From: Arthrobotrys musiformis
Lineage: Eukaryota; Ascomycota; Orbiliomycetes; Orbiliales; Orbiliaceae
DNA length: 64,000 bases
Direction of reading: 5' to 3'
Assembly: GCA_036971715.1 (NCBI GenBank)
Contig: JAVHJL010000011.1
Coordinates: 992,001 to 1,056,000 of the forward strand
The position numbers and the translations under genes are program-made. Of this stretch, positions 1 through 11,080 are shown one piece after another; within the stretch, counting starts at the first letter, position 1, and each line of letters begins with the position of its first letter. The notes under the pieces are model-generated. The model ran no database searches and was not told the DNA's origin. It saw only the letters and a program-made list of their open reading frames with translations.

Positions 1-3000
1 TTCAAGCTTGGTAAAGGACCCAGTGTTCATAGATATGAGGCTTGTAGATGCATCCTCTCTAGCCAGCCTTCCATTAGCAGAAGTTATGCCTCTCCCGGAA
101 AACATTAGGAGAGTTTTTAAATTAACGAGGACGACATCGTCTGAGTATTCGTACTTTGATGTCAGCGAGGTTCAGGATGCCTATCGACACTATTCCAAGA
201 TTGAGATAAACCCGAAGATGGCCCGAGATCTCCACTACCTATCTGGGATCTGTGAAGCCTGTACATGTAGCTTCGTAGTCACCCTACCTGCGGACCTTGC
301 TAAAGCTTCTGCACCTTGTCTCACTTTCGACTCCGAAGGAAATATTGCCGTCTACACCGGACGGACACCTTGCGCCAAACCGGGAAAAGATTTCCAAACC
401 TTCCTCCCATTGTTAGGGAAGGAGATTACCGTAGATATTGCGGCGGTTACGAGCCTACTGAACATAATTTTAGAGGCAAGGGAGGCAGGAAACAATCCAA
501 GTTTACTATTTGACGCAGTCGGTATTGCGGTAAACCGCAAAAAGAACGATCCGAAGGAGCTATTAATGTTTGTTGTGGATTGTAGCCAAAGTATGGAGGG
601 TACGTCCGAATTTTACTCCGTGGACGAGGATTCTGGCGGGGAAAGCTGCAAGCCTTCAATGGAGGAGCCAGACTTCGATTGCTTACTCGAGTCGGCGGGC
701 GGAGTTCCTGCGCAGTGGGTGGCAGTAAGGGCTCTCAAGAATCACGAATCTTTTGAAGATATGGTTGCTATCGTTCGGGCTGTCCCAAAAATTAAACGCC
801 TTCGAGTGGCTATGAACGCCCTTAAATATCTCTCGGAGCTCAGCAAGCGAGAGATCGTACACTTGATGGGACCGAGTGGTAGTGAGACTTTTCACGAGTC
901 TAAAGTCAGTGGAGAGCTCTCCAAAGCGGTATCAAAGCTCCAGATTTTGAGTTCGTATGCCTCTAGACTGCCTGAAGTACTTGTTACAGAAACTTCCAGG
1001 GGCAGTACCGCAAAACCACTGGAGTGGGTATGGAAAACCGGTAGCGAATGCCCAAGCGACGATTCTAGGGACGCACCAGGAGTAACTCACGTCAAAGTTC
1101 CTGTTTCACAAATACCAGATACGCTGATGTGTCCTATCACCAAAGAACTATTCCAAGACCCGGTTGTAGCGGCGGATGGGCACACATACGAGCGCCGCGC
1201 TATAGAAAGGTGGTTTAGCATGACTACAGAAAAGAAATCACCTTCTACTGGCAGCGAGATTGCACACACGAAGCTTGTGGCTGACGTGCCTACAACAAGG
1301 GAAATTGAGGAATGGACAAACGCGAACGATGTTATTGGCCCTATTGGCCCTAATACCCCATACCCTCTATGCGATATTAATTTCGAGGTGCCAGGGATCG
1401 CCCCATTTACACGGACCATCGAATACCCCCCAAAACTGACGGACCTGTATCACATCGTCTATCGTGGGTCGAAAGGGCGACAAAGAAACTTCAAATTAAT
1501 TCTAGACGGCCGCCCAATAGCAGTTTTCGAGGAGTGCCCAAACCAAGAATCGAGAACCATTCCTATTGATTATATCGATTACGAGGCTTTGGAACCAACA
1601 GACGAAACCTACGACCAAGTGTACGACGACAAGACCATTGTAGTTGAAGTCGTTAGCCCGGGAAAAAATCCCCAATATACACCGCACGGTAAGGAATAAT
1701 GCCATCACATCGGCTCGTAGCAGAGTATCCCCCTTTCCTTTGAATAATTAGTCCCTTTCAAAACAGAACCCTAATCTTTACCTCTATAATTATACTAGGA
1801 TGACACAAATTCGACTTAATCAAGGTCTACAACGGAGACGATTTCCTGTACGGTTATTGGCTCGACGAACAGAAAGCAGCTCCAACGGTTTCATCCCTCG
1901 TGTTCAAAACGTTCCGATTCAAAGCTGAGAGTGGACAGCAAGCCATATTCAATGACTTTATTGTATACAGTAATGTCAAAGACGCTGGGGATGACTGGAT
2001 CAGCTAAAAAACCCATGAATCCTGGGAACAACTGGGATTCGGAGACGACATCTCCCCTTCGGGGATTTACGAGGATGAAGACCTTTTGAAAGTAACCAGT
2101 CACACAGGCCCCCACATTCCAGCCGTATTCAAAGTCCGGCTAGTAGGACGGGAGGATCATTATGAGGAAAGTGCACAGGAAAAACAGCTAAGGCGCTCTG
2201 GTTCATTGAACCGATTAGAGGTCTGTCAGCAAATATTTTCAAGTTTTGGGAACCGAACATTGGCTTACGACTACGCCAATCACTACGGTCTCATTACTTT
2301 TGAATCTTCTACCAAGGTCTCACAAACTTTAACCTATGTCATGGAGGATTTCCGAGGGAAGGTGCTCCGGATGAAGCCATCAGGGAATACGTTGTTGTGG
2401 GATGCTCTTGACAAGGCAATCGATGAACTCGAGAACCATGGGAAAGATTTCCCTGAGGCAAAAAAGCGAATAATTTGTCTTTCCGATGGTGAAGATACCG
2501 GGTCGATGGTGCAGTTCACACAACTTCAAGACAGAGCTCGAAGAAGGAGAGTTGTAATTGACTCCTTCTGCATCGGCAACGCCAAACATGAAAATCTAAT
2601 GCGCCTGTCACAAAATACGGGTGGTTATAAGTTCAAACCCAAATCCCTCGAAGAGGCGATGGACCTTGGAGAACTGGAGCCAGTCTTGGCTCTATCAGAA
2701 AGATTTGCATACGGCTGTCCAGCAACGCTCTCGCGAGAAACCGTGACGCAGCCAGATGATTTTCCTCAACGTAAGGAACATCCGAACATAGAAGACAAGT
2801 TTTCCAGGGTTGGCTCAGTCTCAACTACCAAGCAGGGTCAACAGAACCAGGCCAAATTATCTGGAAAACCAGGGATAATCAGAACAGCCCGAATCTTATC
2901 AGAAATTCGGAAGATCGCTGATAATCCCCATCCCTCTTATGAAGTCTTTGTTTCCGACACAAATATGGGTTTCTGGAAAATTTTCATGCAAGGCCCGTCA

Positions 3001-3520
3001 GAAAGCGCATACGAGAGCGGAGCATTCGTTGTGTACCTAGATATGGGGGAAGACTACCCTTTATTTCCACCGGAGGCCCGTTTTCTCACTGAAATACTTC
3101 ACCCAAACATCAATAAGCACGGGAAAGTTTGCCATAGTATCCTCGATCGTAAGTATTTAGTATTCTTCTCGTCTCAGTTACTTCGCGATGGCGGGTCGTA
3201 TTGTCGCTTTAAATCTCACAGTACTAAATTTATTCTACAAACAGGAAACTGGAGATACTTCTAACGTGCAGGTGCTAAATACTATCTGGGGCCTCCTATC
3301 TACCCCTGAGATCTCTGACCCAGTGTAAGTATAAGCCTCTGAAAGTACACGCCATGCACACGCTAACATATGATGAAACGTTTTATAAAGGAATACCGTG
3401 GTTACCCTTGACTATCATTGGGACGAGGTTGCTTTCCGAGACCGCGTCAAGAAGCATATAGAGATCCATGCTGCAAAGACTAGGGAGGAACTCATTGAAG
3501 AGATCCAAGCCCAAAGCTAA
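1..3520 (+). pseudogene. U-box + VWA + ubiquitin E2 multidomain locus, 5' truncated, two in-frame stops
   Basis: The reading frame is already open at the window edge, so the 5' end lies outside. Exon 1 (to 1688) holds a VWA-like start (MFVVDCSQSM, about nt 565-595) and a U-box (about nt 1105-1230: LMCPITKELFQDPV then DGHTYERRAIERWF). An intron 1689-1798 leads to a frame with a VWA-type segment (about nt 2150-2680, including LSDGEDTGSM) and an E2 core (about nt 2880-3500: PLFPPEARFLTEILHPNIN, catalytic Cys codon 3130-3132). Introns from 3149 and at 3325-3390 lead to the stop at 3518-3520. U-box proteins are ubiquitin ligases and E2s carry ubiquitin, so the product would combine both. TGA at 1801-1803 and TAA at 2005-2007 interrupt the inferred frame. 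The acceptor of the third intron is ambiguous (3221 keeps frame; 3244 gives a stop at 3262). It could be a decayed gene, an assembly problem, or two shorter genes. Confidence 0.6.
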
Positions 3521-4157
3521 TATTCCCTTAGACCCAGGAAGAAATATCCATCTAGATTCCAAAACTAGGCAAAGAGGCCCAAGGATTCAGAATGGAGCTA
3601 TAACAAATAGCGAAGGCAGATAGCTTGCAGATGTAGGTTGTGTACGCAGCTCTACAGTTTCAAGTATGCTTAAGTATCTGTCAAATTATATTAGTCAAGT
3701 AGTATTTGTAAATCGACTCATAAGTTTACAAAGGCCATTGCATTGTAATTGTAATTCAATGCACACTAGTGCTCCTGCTCATGTACACAAAAGATACTGT
3801 GGCGTCAGCACCCAAAACCTCAAGTGTGGCTGAGCCAAACCAGTCGGCAGCGCCGAAGGTCAAAACCAGCAGTTGGAGCCGATATATCTAAAGTCGATAG
3901 ATCAATGGATCCTTCAACTGAATTAAATCGCTGTTTCGTTTTTTGTATTTAATAATATTTAAATACCTAGTATGAATTCTTCTTGAACCTTTTTATTATA
4001 ATATTTACGATACAACCTCGTCTCGTCGTCGACTAAAAAACGAGCGCTACTCGACTTTTTATAGTTCATTCAAAAAGATATTGCATCTTGTAGATACACC
4101 GTACCTCAGTCTCGACCTCATCCTCATTGAAACTCTCATATCACAAATTAAAACTCA
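3521..4157. other. Intergenic, no gene seen
   Basis: AT-rich sequence holding the 3' flank of the U-box/E2 locus and the 5' flank of the F-box gene. I see no convincing ORF, RNA gene or repeat. Confidence 0.6.
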
Positions 4158-5024
4158 ATGGCAAACCTCAAAACCCTCCCAGTGGAACTCCAAGTCCAAA
4201 TACTATCTTCAATCACATCCTTCTACGACCGCACCAACGCCGCTCGAGTCTGCAAACTCTGGAACAAAATCATAAACGAATCCTCCACCGCTTCCAAACT
4301 TCAATACAACTACAGATCCCCCACCGGTTTCGATGGAGAATATCAAACCCAAGTACACAAACTCCTCCAACTCTACTCAGAAGACTACGTCGGTACCAGC
4401 GGAGGACCAGGCACCAGCCTCCGGGGAATCTTCTTCAGCTGCACGATCGAAAACCAGAAAACGAAGGGGTGCTTCATACACGACACTTTATCCACAGATT
4501 CTAAACAATCCAAAACCACAAGCCTCGATATTTCCTCATCAGATATCCTCAACGACCTCGTTCGCAAACCACTCTCCGATGACGCTCGTGGCGAAAGCAT
4601 AGCGTGGCAAACACCACAATTCAACCGCCCAAACCCAGACTCTAAATTCATAAGACTTTCCTTCGATATCTCCTGCACCTTTGGGAATAAACCGGACGAA
4701 ATATACACCCAAAGGCTCCGGCAAAAGATCACCTCAAAGTTTAACGTGTATGAAACCACCACCATTCGAGAACTCGTCGAAAGGAGTCGAAGGAGGGTAA
4801 AGGATGCTCTGAGGCGGGCAAAATTACAAATCTCGGAACCGTATGAGCTGCGATTTGAGGTACGCGGTTATGGGGATCATGAAGACGATCGTTTCTTGAA
4901 GTTGTCGGTTAATATATACCACGAGGACGAGGATTATGCCACAGGGAACCCATTTAATGTGATGCGGGCTGCTAGAAATAGACTTTCAATGGTCGAGCCC
5001 CATATGCCGGATTATATATTATAA
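4158..5024 (+). CDS. F-box protein, single exon, 288 aa
   Basis: The N terminus is an F-box: LPVELQVQILSSI followed by AARVCKLWNKIIN at about residues 7-40. F-boxes bind Skp1 and recruit substrates to SCF ubiquitin ligases. The remaining 240 residues show no LRR, WD40 or kelch pattern I can recognise, so the substrate is unknown. The start chosen is the ATG directly before the F-box; the frame is uninterrupted. It lies 0.6 kb downstream of the U-box/E2 locus on the same strand, which may be chance since F-box genes are numerous in filamentous fungi. Confidence 0.85.
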   Translation: MANLKTLPVELQVQILSSITSFYDRTNAARVCKLWNKIINESSTASKLQYNYRSPTGFDGEYQTQVHKLLQLYSEDYVGTSGGPGTSLRGIFFSCTIENQKTKGCFIHDTLSTDSKQSKTTSLDISSSDILNDLVRKPLSDDARGESIAWQTPQFNRPNPDSKFIRLSFDISCTFGNKPDEIYTQRLRQKITSKFNVYETTTIRELVERSRRRVKDALRRAKLQISEPYELRFEVRGYGDHEDDRFLKLSVNIYHEDEDYATGNPFNVMRAARNRLSMVEPHMPDYIL

Positions 5025-5316
5025 TGTATGTACCATTGAAGTCTGCCATAGAGGAGCTTCGTCCAATTAATCGAGGTCTTCGCTTTAAAAGTGAAGAATC
5101 GAAGTGTGAGCTGGTCAAGAATTAGGCTCGTACGTGTCTGCAACCCAAAAGTAATCTAGATTCGAAACTCAGTCTACAATTGACAAAAGATCTCTCTGCA
5201 AAACAATATTCCTAAGAAATCGATCAAGATCTGTTTATACGAATTCCACAAATCCCTCCCATAAACCTCGGATTTGAGTTAAACAAAAAGCTCCTCTGAG
5301 AGGAAATCCCCACCCC

Positions 5317-6741
5317 TCAATCATCAGGACCAGGTTCTATATCATCAGAGTCTTCATATTTCTGGATCCTCCTGGTCTCGTTCCCGGACGTCACAAAGGG
5401 GGCGATCCTCCGCGTAGTAGGTTCATAGTTAACTGGAAGATCGAAGAGATCGACTCCCGTTCTTTCCACAGCCACATTACCGCTTGTAAATGAATTAAGG
5501 GCACTGATTGGTCTCGTACCAGACCGCACAAGGAGTGACCGGTATCGACCATAAGTAACCCACTGTAACTCCTCCAGCACAGCCTTGGAACCTGTCTCAT
5601 CCTCAGAACAACAGGGTACCGGTGTCTGGAAACCCTCTCCAGCAGGATACGCATCAGCCTTGGAACTCTGTCCAGGAGGATACGCATCAGCCTTGGAACT
5701 CTGTCCAGGAGGATACGCATCAGCCTTGGAACTCTGTCCAGGAGGATACGCATCAGCCTCGGAACTTGTCCCGTACCCAGAATAACAGGGTATCCGGGAA
5801 CTCTGTCCAACAGGATACGCATCAGCCTCGGAACCTGTCCCGTACCTAGAATAATAGGGTGTCTGGGAACTCTGTCCAGCAGGATCCGCATTAGAGGGTG
5901 CCTTGGAAACCTCTCCAGCAGTACAAGTCATTAATAACGACTTATAAAAGGCAATATCAACACCATCGCTCCCTTCCATCTTCTTGAGTATGTCAATCAT
6001 CAGCGAAACACTCTGATGTAACGCAACGGGATCATTAATCTCCCTTCTCAACTTAATCGCCTTCCGACACCGACGTTTTGCCACCTTGAAATTCTCAAGG
6101 GAGTTATACACAGATGCGATTAAATGCTCGCTCATACCGTGGATCTTGACATCACCGCGTATGGTTTCGTCGGATAGGAGGTTTATTGTCTCTAACGCCT
6201 CCATGGGTTTATTTTGTCCCTGTTGAGCATATGCGATGCGGAGTATCATGTATCGTTCGTCCAGCCCCGTCGGTCCGACTTTTCCAATCCGAGATGCCAA
6301 TTCTTTCGTCTTCGGATGCCTCCGCACGGCCCTAAATATTCTAAGGGCAGCATTATAGTACTCCTCCGCCTCCTTCCAGTTTTTTGTATTATAGATTCGG
6401 TCAGCCTGCAGCATGATGAACCTTAGTTTTTCAACTTTGAGTTCGTCGTTTTCGGAATCGGAGCATTCGGGGTCAGACTCCGGATCCGTGAAACGCCTCG
6501 GATTCTCGCTGTTTGTAGCGCTGGTTTTAACGGGCTGTGCTGTCGATGTTCTCTGATTTGTCGGCTTCGCCGCCGCCGGTTTCCTTCGTGTCTCCTTTCT
6601 TGAACTGTATTCCCCCCTGCTTCCGCCATTCCTCGCCTATACACTGATAAGTTAGCATATACACCAATACCGAATCAAAGATAAATAATGAAACAAAAAA
6701 CCCCCCACCGGCGTCCCGAACATCCATGCATTCAAACTCAT
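5317..6741 (-). CDS. TPR-type protein with internal 11-residue repeats, about 450 aa
   Basis: The main exon is complement(5317..6636): 440 in-frame codons including the stop, opening right after a splice acceptor (TATAG) with a TGCTAAC branch site. The first exon is tentative: complement(6709..6741) gives 11 residues with a 72-base intron, but its GTGGGG donor is weak and another start slightly upstream also fits. A basic, Ser/Thr-rich N terminus leads into helical pairs of TPR character (NWKEAEEYYNAALRIFRAV; later ENFKVAKRRCRKAIKLRRE). A tract of near-identical 11-residue units (core SSKADAYPPGQ) follows, then an unrecognised C-terminal tail. TPR proteins are protein-interaction scaffolds; no specific partner can be named. 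Confidence 0.65.
5645..5776. repeat. 33-base tandem repeat inside the TPR gene
   Basis: Four near-identical 33-base units begin at 5645, 5678, 5711 and 5744; degenerate related copies continue to about 5890 (one begins at 5813). The unit length keeps the frame and adds 11 residues per copy. Confidence 0.9.
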
Positions 6742-8097
6742 ACTCTCTATACCCCGAACACTAGATCTAACATCCGAAAACGCCAAAGTGCCGTGGTACA
6801 CCGCCGCCGTCTGCCGTCTAACCCTATTCGTCGATTGTGTTTCTTACGCCGTCTTCAATATTTCATTTACATTCGAATTCGTAATATTTTGGAGTTTTTT
6901 GTCTTTTGGACCACGGCGATGATGAATGGAAAGGAATATAAATACCCTCCAAACCGCAGGACTGAGAAATAACAGAAAGGAAAGGCTGCACATCGCTCGC
7001 GCGGGGCGGCGGGGCGGACAAGTCGTATGCACGCCAAGTCCGCGGACCCACAGGCGTGGGTCTTCACGATATATACGAGGCTATAAATTTTTGTTATTCT
7101 CCCCTCCACGTAGTCTATCCGCGAATGATCTACCCCTCTCCGTGGATCCACCAGTAACAACCAAATAAACCCCCCAAAGAATTATGCATACGCAACCGTT
7201 ACCGCACGCCCATACATGAACAAACAAAAAGCAGATAATGAAAAATATACATTATCACACCAAATCACATTCAAAATGCCCATTTCACGATTTCCAGAAT
7301 ATAAATTTACTTCATCTCTCTCTGCTGTCATTCCATAGAGTTAATTGATCGAGAAAGTGGCACATTGTTGTATTTTCCGCGTTGCGAAGTTTGGCCGTTA
7401 AAAACGGCCTATAGTAGTTTAAGCTTGGTATAAACACTGACCCGTCGCTCGTGTGACCCTCAATTCCGGCCCATAGATTTAACCACTTCAAGAGCTCGCA
7501 TGATCAACTGATACCCCCCAGACTACTGACACTCACCCCCCCAAAAAATCTTTCATTCTAACCACATGCAAAAAGAAATCCATAACAAACTTCTTTAGTA
7601 GTATACTAGTACGCAGCATGTATATATGTAATATAGATGTATCAATGCAAAATCTCAATCATCTCGGTCATCTATCATACTAAAACAGAAAAAAAAAAAA
7701 GACATTATAGATCGTCAATCTGACGAATTCCAAAGGATGGTCTGAAGAACAAAGCTGCCTCAAAAACGGAACCTGAAGGGTGAGGATGTATAGTAACAAT
7801 AATATCAATCTAAGCACTCTTCAACATCAAGAGCAAAAAAAGGGTCATCGATGTAGAGGTATCAAACCATAAAAGAAAAAAAGAAAAGGGAATAATTATA
7901 GAAAAAAGAAAGGCAAAGGAAGGTAAAAGAGAGGAAGAATAGAAAAATAAGGGTCAAGAAAATGATCGGCCTGGGCTCTTCAAGAGCAAATAACACCAAA
8001 TCCTCACCTCCACATAACAAAAAAAACACTTTTCTCCAGGGCTCATTAGCATGCTTTTTATTCAATATCTCGCCCGTTCAATATATTATTCGCCTTT
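6742..8097. other. Intergenic, no gene seen
   Basis: Divergent 5' flank of the TPR gene followed by the 3' flank of the phosphotransferase gene. It contains A-rich runs (for example near 7690 and 7870-7960) but no convincing ORF or RNA gene. Confidence 0.6.
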
Positions 8098-9538
8098 TCA
8101 AGAAGTCTTCTTATCCACGCCGTTCCCGTTGCCATTAATTTGGACATCCGCGCCACTCAACTGATTGAGTTTGTCAAAGAACTTGGAGAAAATCTCGGCC
8201 TATCACCAATAACCCGGTTAGCAAAGCCCTACCAAAATCCCCAGTAAAACAGTTATAAAAACTCACCACAATAGTCTCATTAGCATCATTAGTCTTCCTA
8301 TGCTTGATAGTTAAACACCAAATATCCAAATAATCACAGATATTCAACACAACATCAAACACAAAGCTGCCATAAACACCATACGCACAGCCCAAGCACA
8401 GGAATACGAAAGGAATCTCGTATTCTTCGCCTAGTGCGCTCGGCCAACCGAATCCGTAGTTCTTGGTGAGGAAAGGTCCGAGGGAGTCCATGGTTCCCAA
8501 GAAAATTGGGATGATGAGGACGTTGAAGTACGGAAAGGCGGATTTCGTAAGATGTGCAATGATGATCAGGCCGACTTGGTAGGCGAAAGAGGCTCCGACG
8601 AAGAACATGAAGGGGATTAGGTGGTTGTTGAGGATATCGGGCTGGATGTAAAGCCAAGTGGGGATGAGAATCCACAATGCAAAGAATGGGGCGAGACCGA
8701 GAAGGGCGGGGCGAACACGGAGGCCAGCTGCACGACGTGCATTGACGACGTTCATCGAGCTGTGGTAGTATTAGCACGTGAACAAATACTTCAGGATATT
8801 TTGTGGAAGAAGATCTCACCTCTGGACAATGCTGTATCCCATAATAACACCACCATAGATCATATACGACGTAATAAAACTCGCCTCATAAACCGGCTTG
8901 GGAATCCATTCGAACTCCGGCACCCCCAAGCTCCTCAACATACTTCCATGCCAGTAATACCCCCCGGTAAAAGTCGTAATAGAGTACACAATAATAACCG
9001 CACAGATACCTTCAACGGGTCCGGAAACAGGTCCCAAATACAAAGTATGCGTGTGATATTCCTCCCACGTGGTCAGGTAGAACGAACAAAGCGTCGCGAA
9101 CAGCGTTCCGACCGTCTGCCACGAGTATCCCAAATTGACGGCGCCGGCAAAAATCACGACTTCGAGCGTGGTATTGCACGCGTCGACACCGTGGTCGAAG
9201 AGCTCACCGAGCGGGCCGCTCTGCTTCGTCCTTCGCGCCTGGCTACCATCCACGGCATCGAAGCTCTGGTACAAGAACAATCCGAGTGCCCAAGATGCGT
9301 ACACCCATGGGGGACAATTCTGATCCAGGGTAGGATTGTACCAGAGCAAAGTTGCGAGATTTATAATGATGAACGAAAAGCCGGTGAGAGTGATCAAATT
9401 CGGTGCCATGTTCATGGGGAACAATTTGATAAATTGATTCCAGAACGGCTTGAGGATGTATTTGGAGACAAGGGAGTGATCGACCCCGGAGTACTTGTAC
9501 TCTTTGAGGTGATGAAGCTTGGATTGACGGATATACAT
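8098..9538 (-). CDS. EPT1/CPT1: sn-1,2-diacylglycerol ethanolamine-/cholinephosphotransferase (CDP-alcohol phosphatidyltransferase)
   Basis: This enzyme makes phosphatidylethanolamine or phosphatidylcholine from diacylglycerol and CDP-ethanolamine or CDP-choline (Kennedy pathway, ER/Golgi membranes). Exons are complement(8820..9538), (8267..8759) and (8098..8199); phases agree and give 437 aa, normal for the family. The catalytic signature DG(x2)AR(x8)G(x3)D(x3)D is complete: D97, G98, A101, R102, G111, D115, D119. Several hydrophobic segments follow, consistent with a polytopic membrane protein. Whether it prefers choline, ethanolamine or both cannot be told from sequence alone. Confidence 0.95.
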
Positions 9539-11080
9539 TTTGGCGGTATTTTTTGTTCCTCTCTATGCCTGCCGAAGAGTTTTTTAGGCCGGGAGAAGGT
9601 GAAGGTACCGGAAGTGATGGTGACGATGGAGGGGTGAAGGGAAGAGGGAGACGAAAGGGATATATAGTGGGGCTGGCGATATAAATTTTCGAGCCAGCAG
9701 GTTAGGTGCGCAGCTCCAGGGTAGCTTCCCTAGGACCTAGCTTAGCTGTGATATGTGATACGATACAGCTGTGTGGACAGCAGGCCCCGGAAACGCCCGT
9801 CTGGTTACGGCAGGCCGGCGTCGCTATCGATAGCAGGGTCTTGTTGGCGACCGTTTTGCCCGGACCCAAAGGGAAGTTGCGATTCTAATTAAAACTTCAA
9901 AGCGGGTCTGGTCTAGCTCCTGCTGGACGAAAGGAAGCTCGAGCTCGAGGCGTGCAGGCAGAACAAAGAACGAAGCTTGAAGCTTTGCCCGGTTGGTTTT
10001 TTTCGTCCAAAGATTTTTTTTGAGTATTTTTTTTCTTGGTCTTGCGATACGCTAAAAACTGTGACGTCAATGAAATTGTTGCACACTGGCCTCAACCTCA
10101 ACCTCAACACCAAAAAATCCCACGTGAAAATTTAGGTCACGATGCAGATGCCCTTCGACCGTCACACGCTACAGACTTTTACCTAACCAGGGTAGGAGCC
10201 AGGGTCGTTCAGAATACGTTAGTACGTGACAGGGGCGAATGAGCTTGCCCATACTTGTCGATAGTTCCTTGCACGTAACACAACGAGGGGTCCCTTTTTA
10301 TACTTAAACCCGACTGAATTAAACGATCATTGCATTGCAACCTACGATTAAGCCACAATCAACATGTTTAAATTCATACCTTATAATTTATAAAATTTAA
10401 AATACAACCTTCTCTGAAATTTTTAGTTTCCTACCTAAATACCTAAATACTGTCTGTTTAGTTACGAGACTGTATTGTACGGTGCCGCCTGCTGAGAAAA
10501 ACGACACATCTTTTGTATGGGAAAATTGCATTGAGGGTCCCACCTATTAAATTATGCAGAGGTGGACACTGCTAGCTACTAGCTAGTGGGGGGTTTTAGT
10601 AACCCTTCCTTTCAGTCGAACATACCCATTTCTACTCCCCTGCCTCGGCTACTATTATTTTTTGAAGAGGCTCCGAGAGGACTCGTTTGCAAGGGCACAA
10701 GGCTGCGGCTCCGGTGTGAATAACATACGCCTTAGTACAAGCCGAAGCATGTACCGAGTCGTTGGTAAATAGGTGTATAATTGCTTATGCAGCAGCGTGG
10801 CCCCGCTCTCCACCCCAAAGCGCAAGATGAGGCTCCAATTCCTTTCACTGCCGTGCTGTCGGGGAGTGCAGAAAAGAAGGGTGCTATCGATATCAAACCC
10901 CACTCGGAGGCATACACGCATAGTTATATATAGGATGACTCCAGTCTCGTCCCCAGCCGCACAAAAAAGCGCTGGAGATAAACTTCCTGCTGTAAATAAT
11001 TTTCTTACTCTTTCCTACCGGCTGGCTTTGAATGGGAAATTTGCCAAATTGGTAGTTTATTATTCGCCTTAGACTACTCC
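9539..11080. other. Intergenic, no gene seen
   Basis: Shared 5' flank of the phosphotransferase and the downstream membrane-protein gene. It includes a short CAACCT run (about 10090-10110) and an AT-rich stretch around 10370-10450. Small ORFs here lack any protein-like character. Confidence 0.6.

Noticed and set aside
8621..9637. 338-residue plus-strand ORF opposite the phosphotransferase
   Set aside because: Antisense shadow; the minus strand carries the complete catalytic motif and matching introns.
10655..11072. Pair of opposed short ORFs before the 618-aa gene
   Set aside because: Overlapping on opposite strands, no ATG-led coding character, likely promoter sequence.
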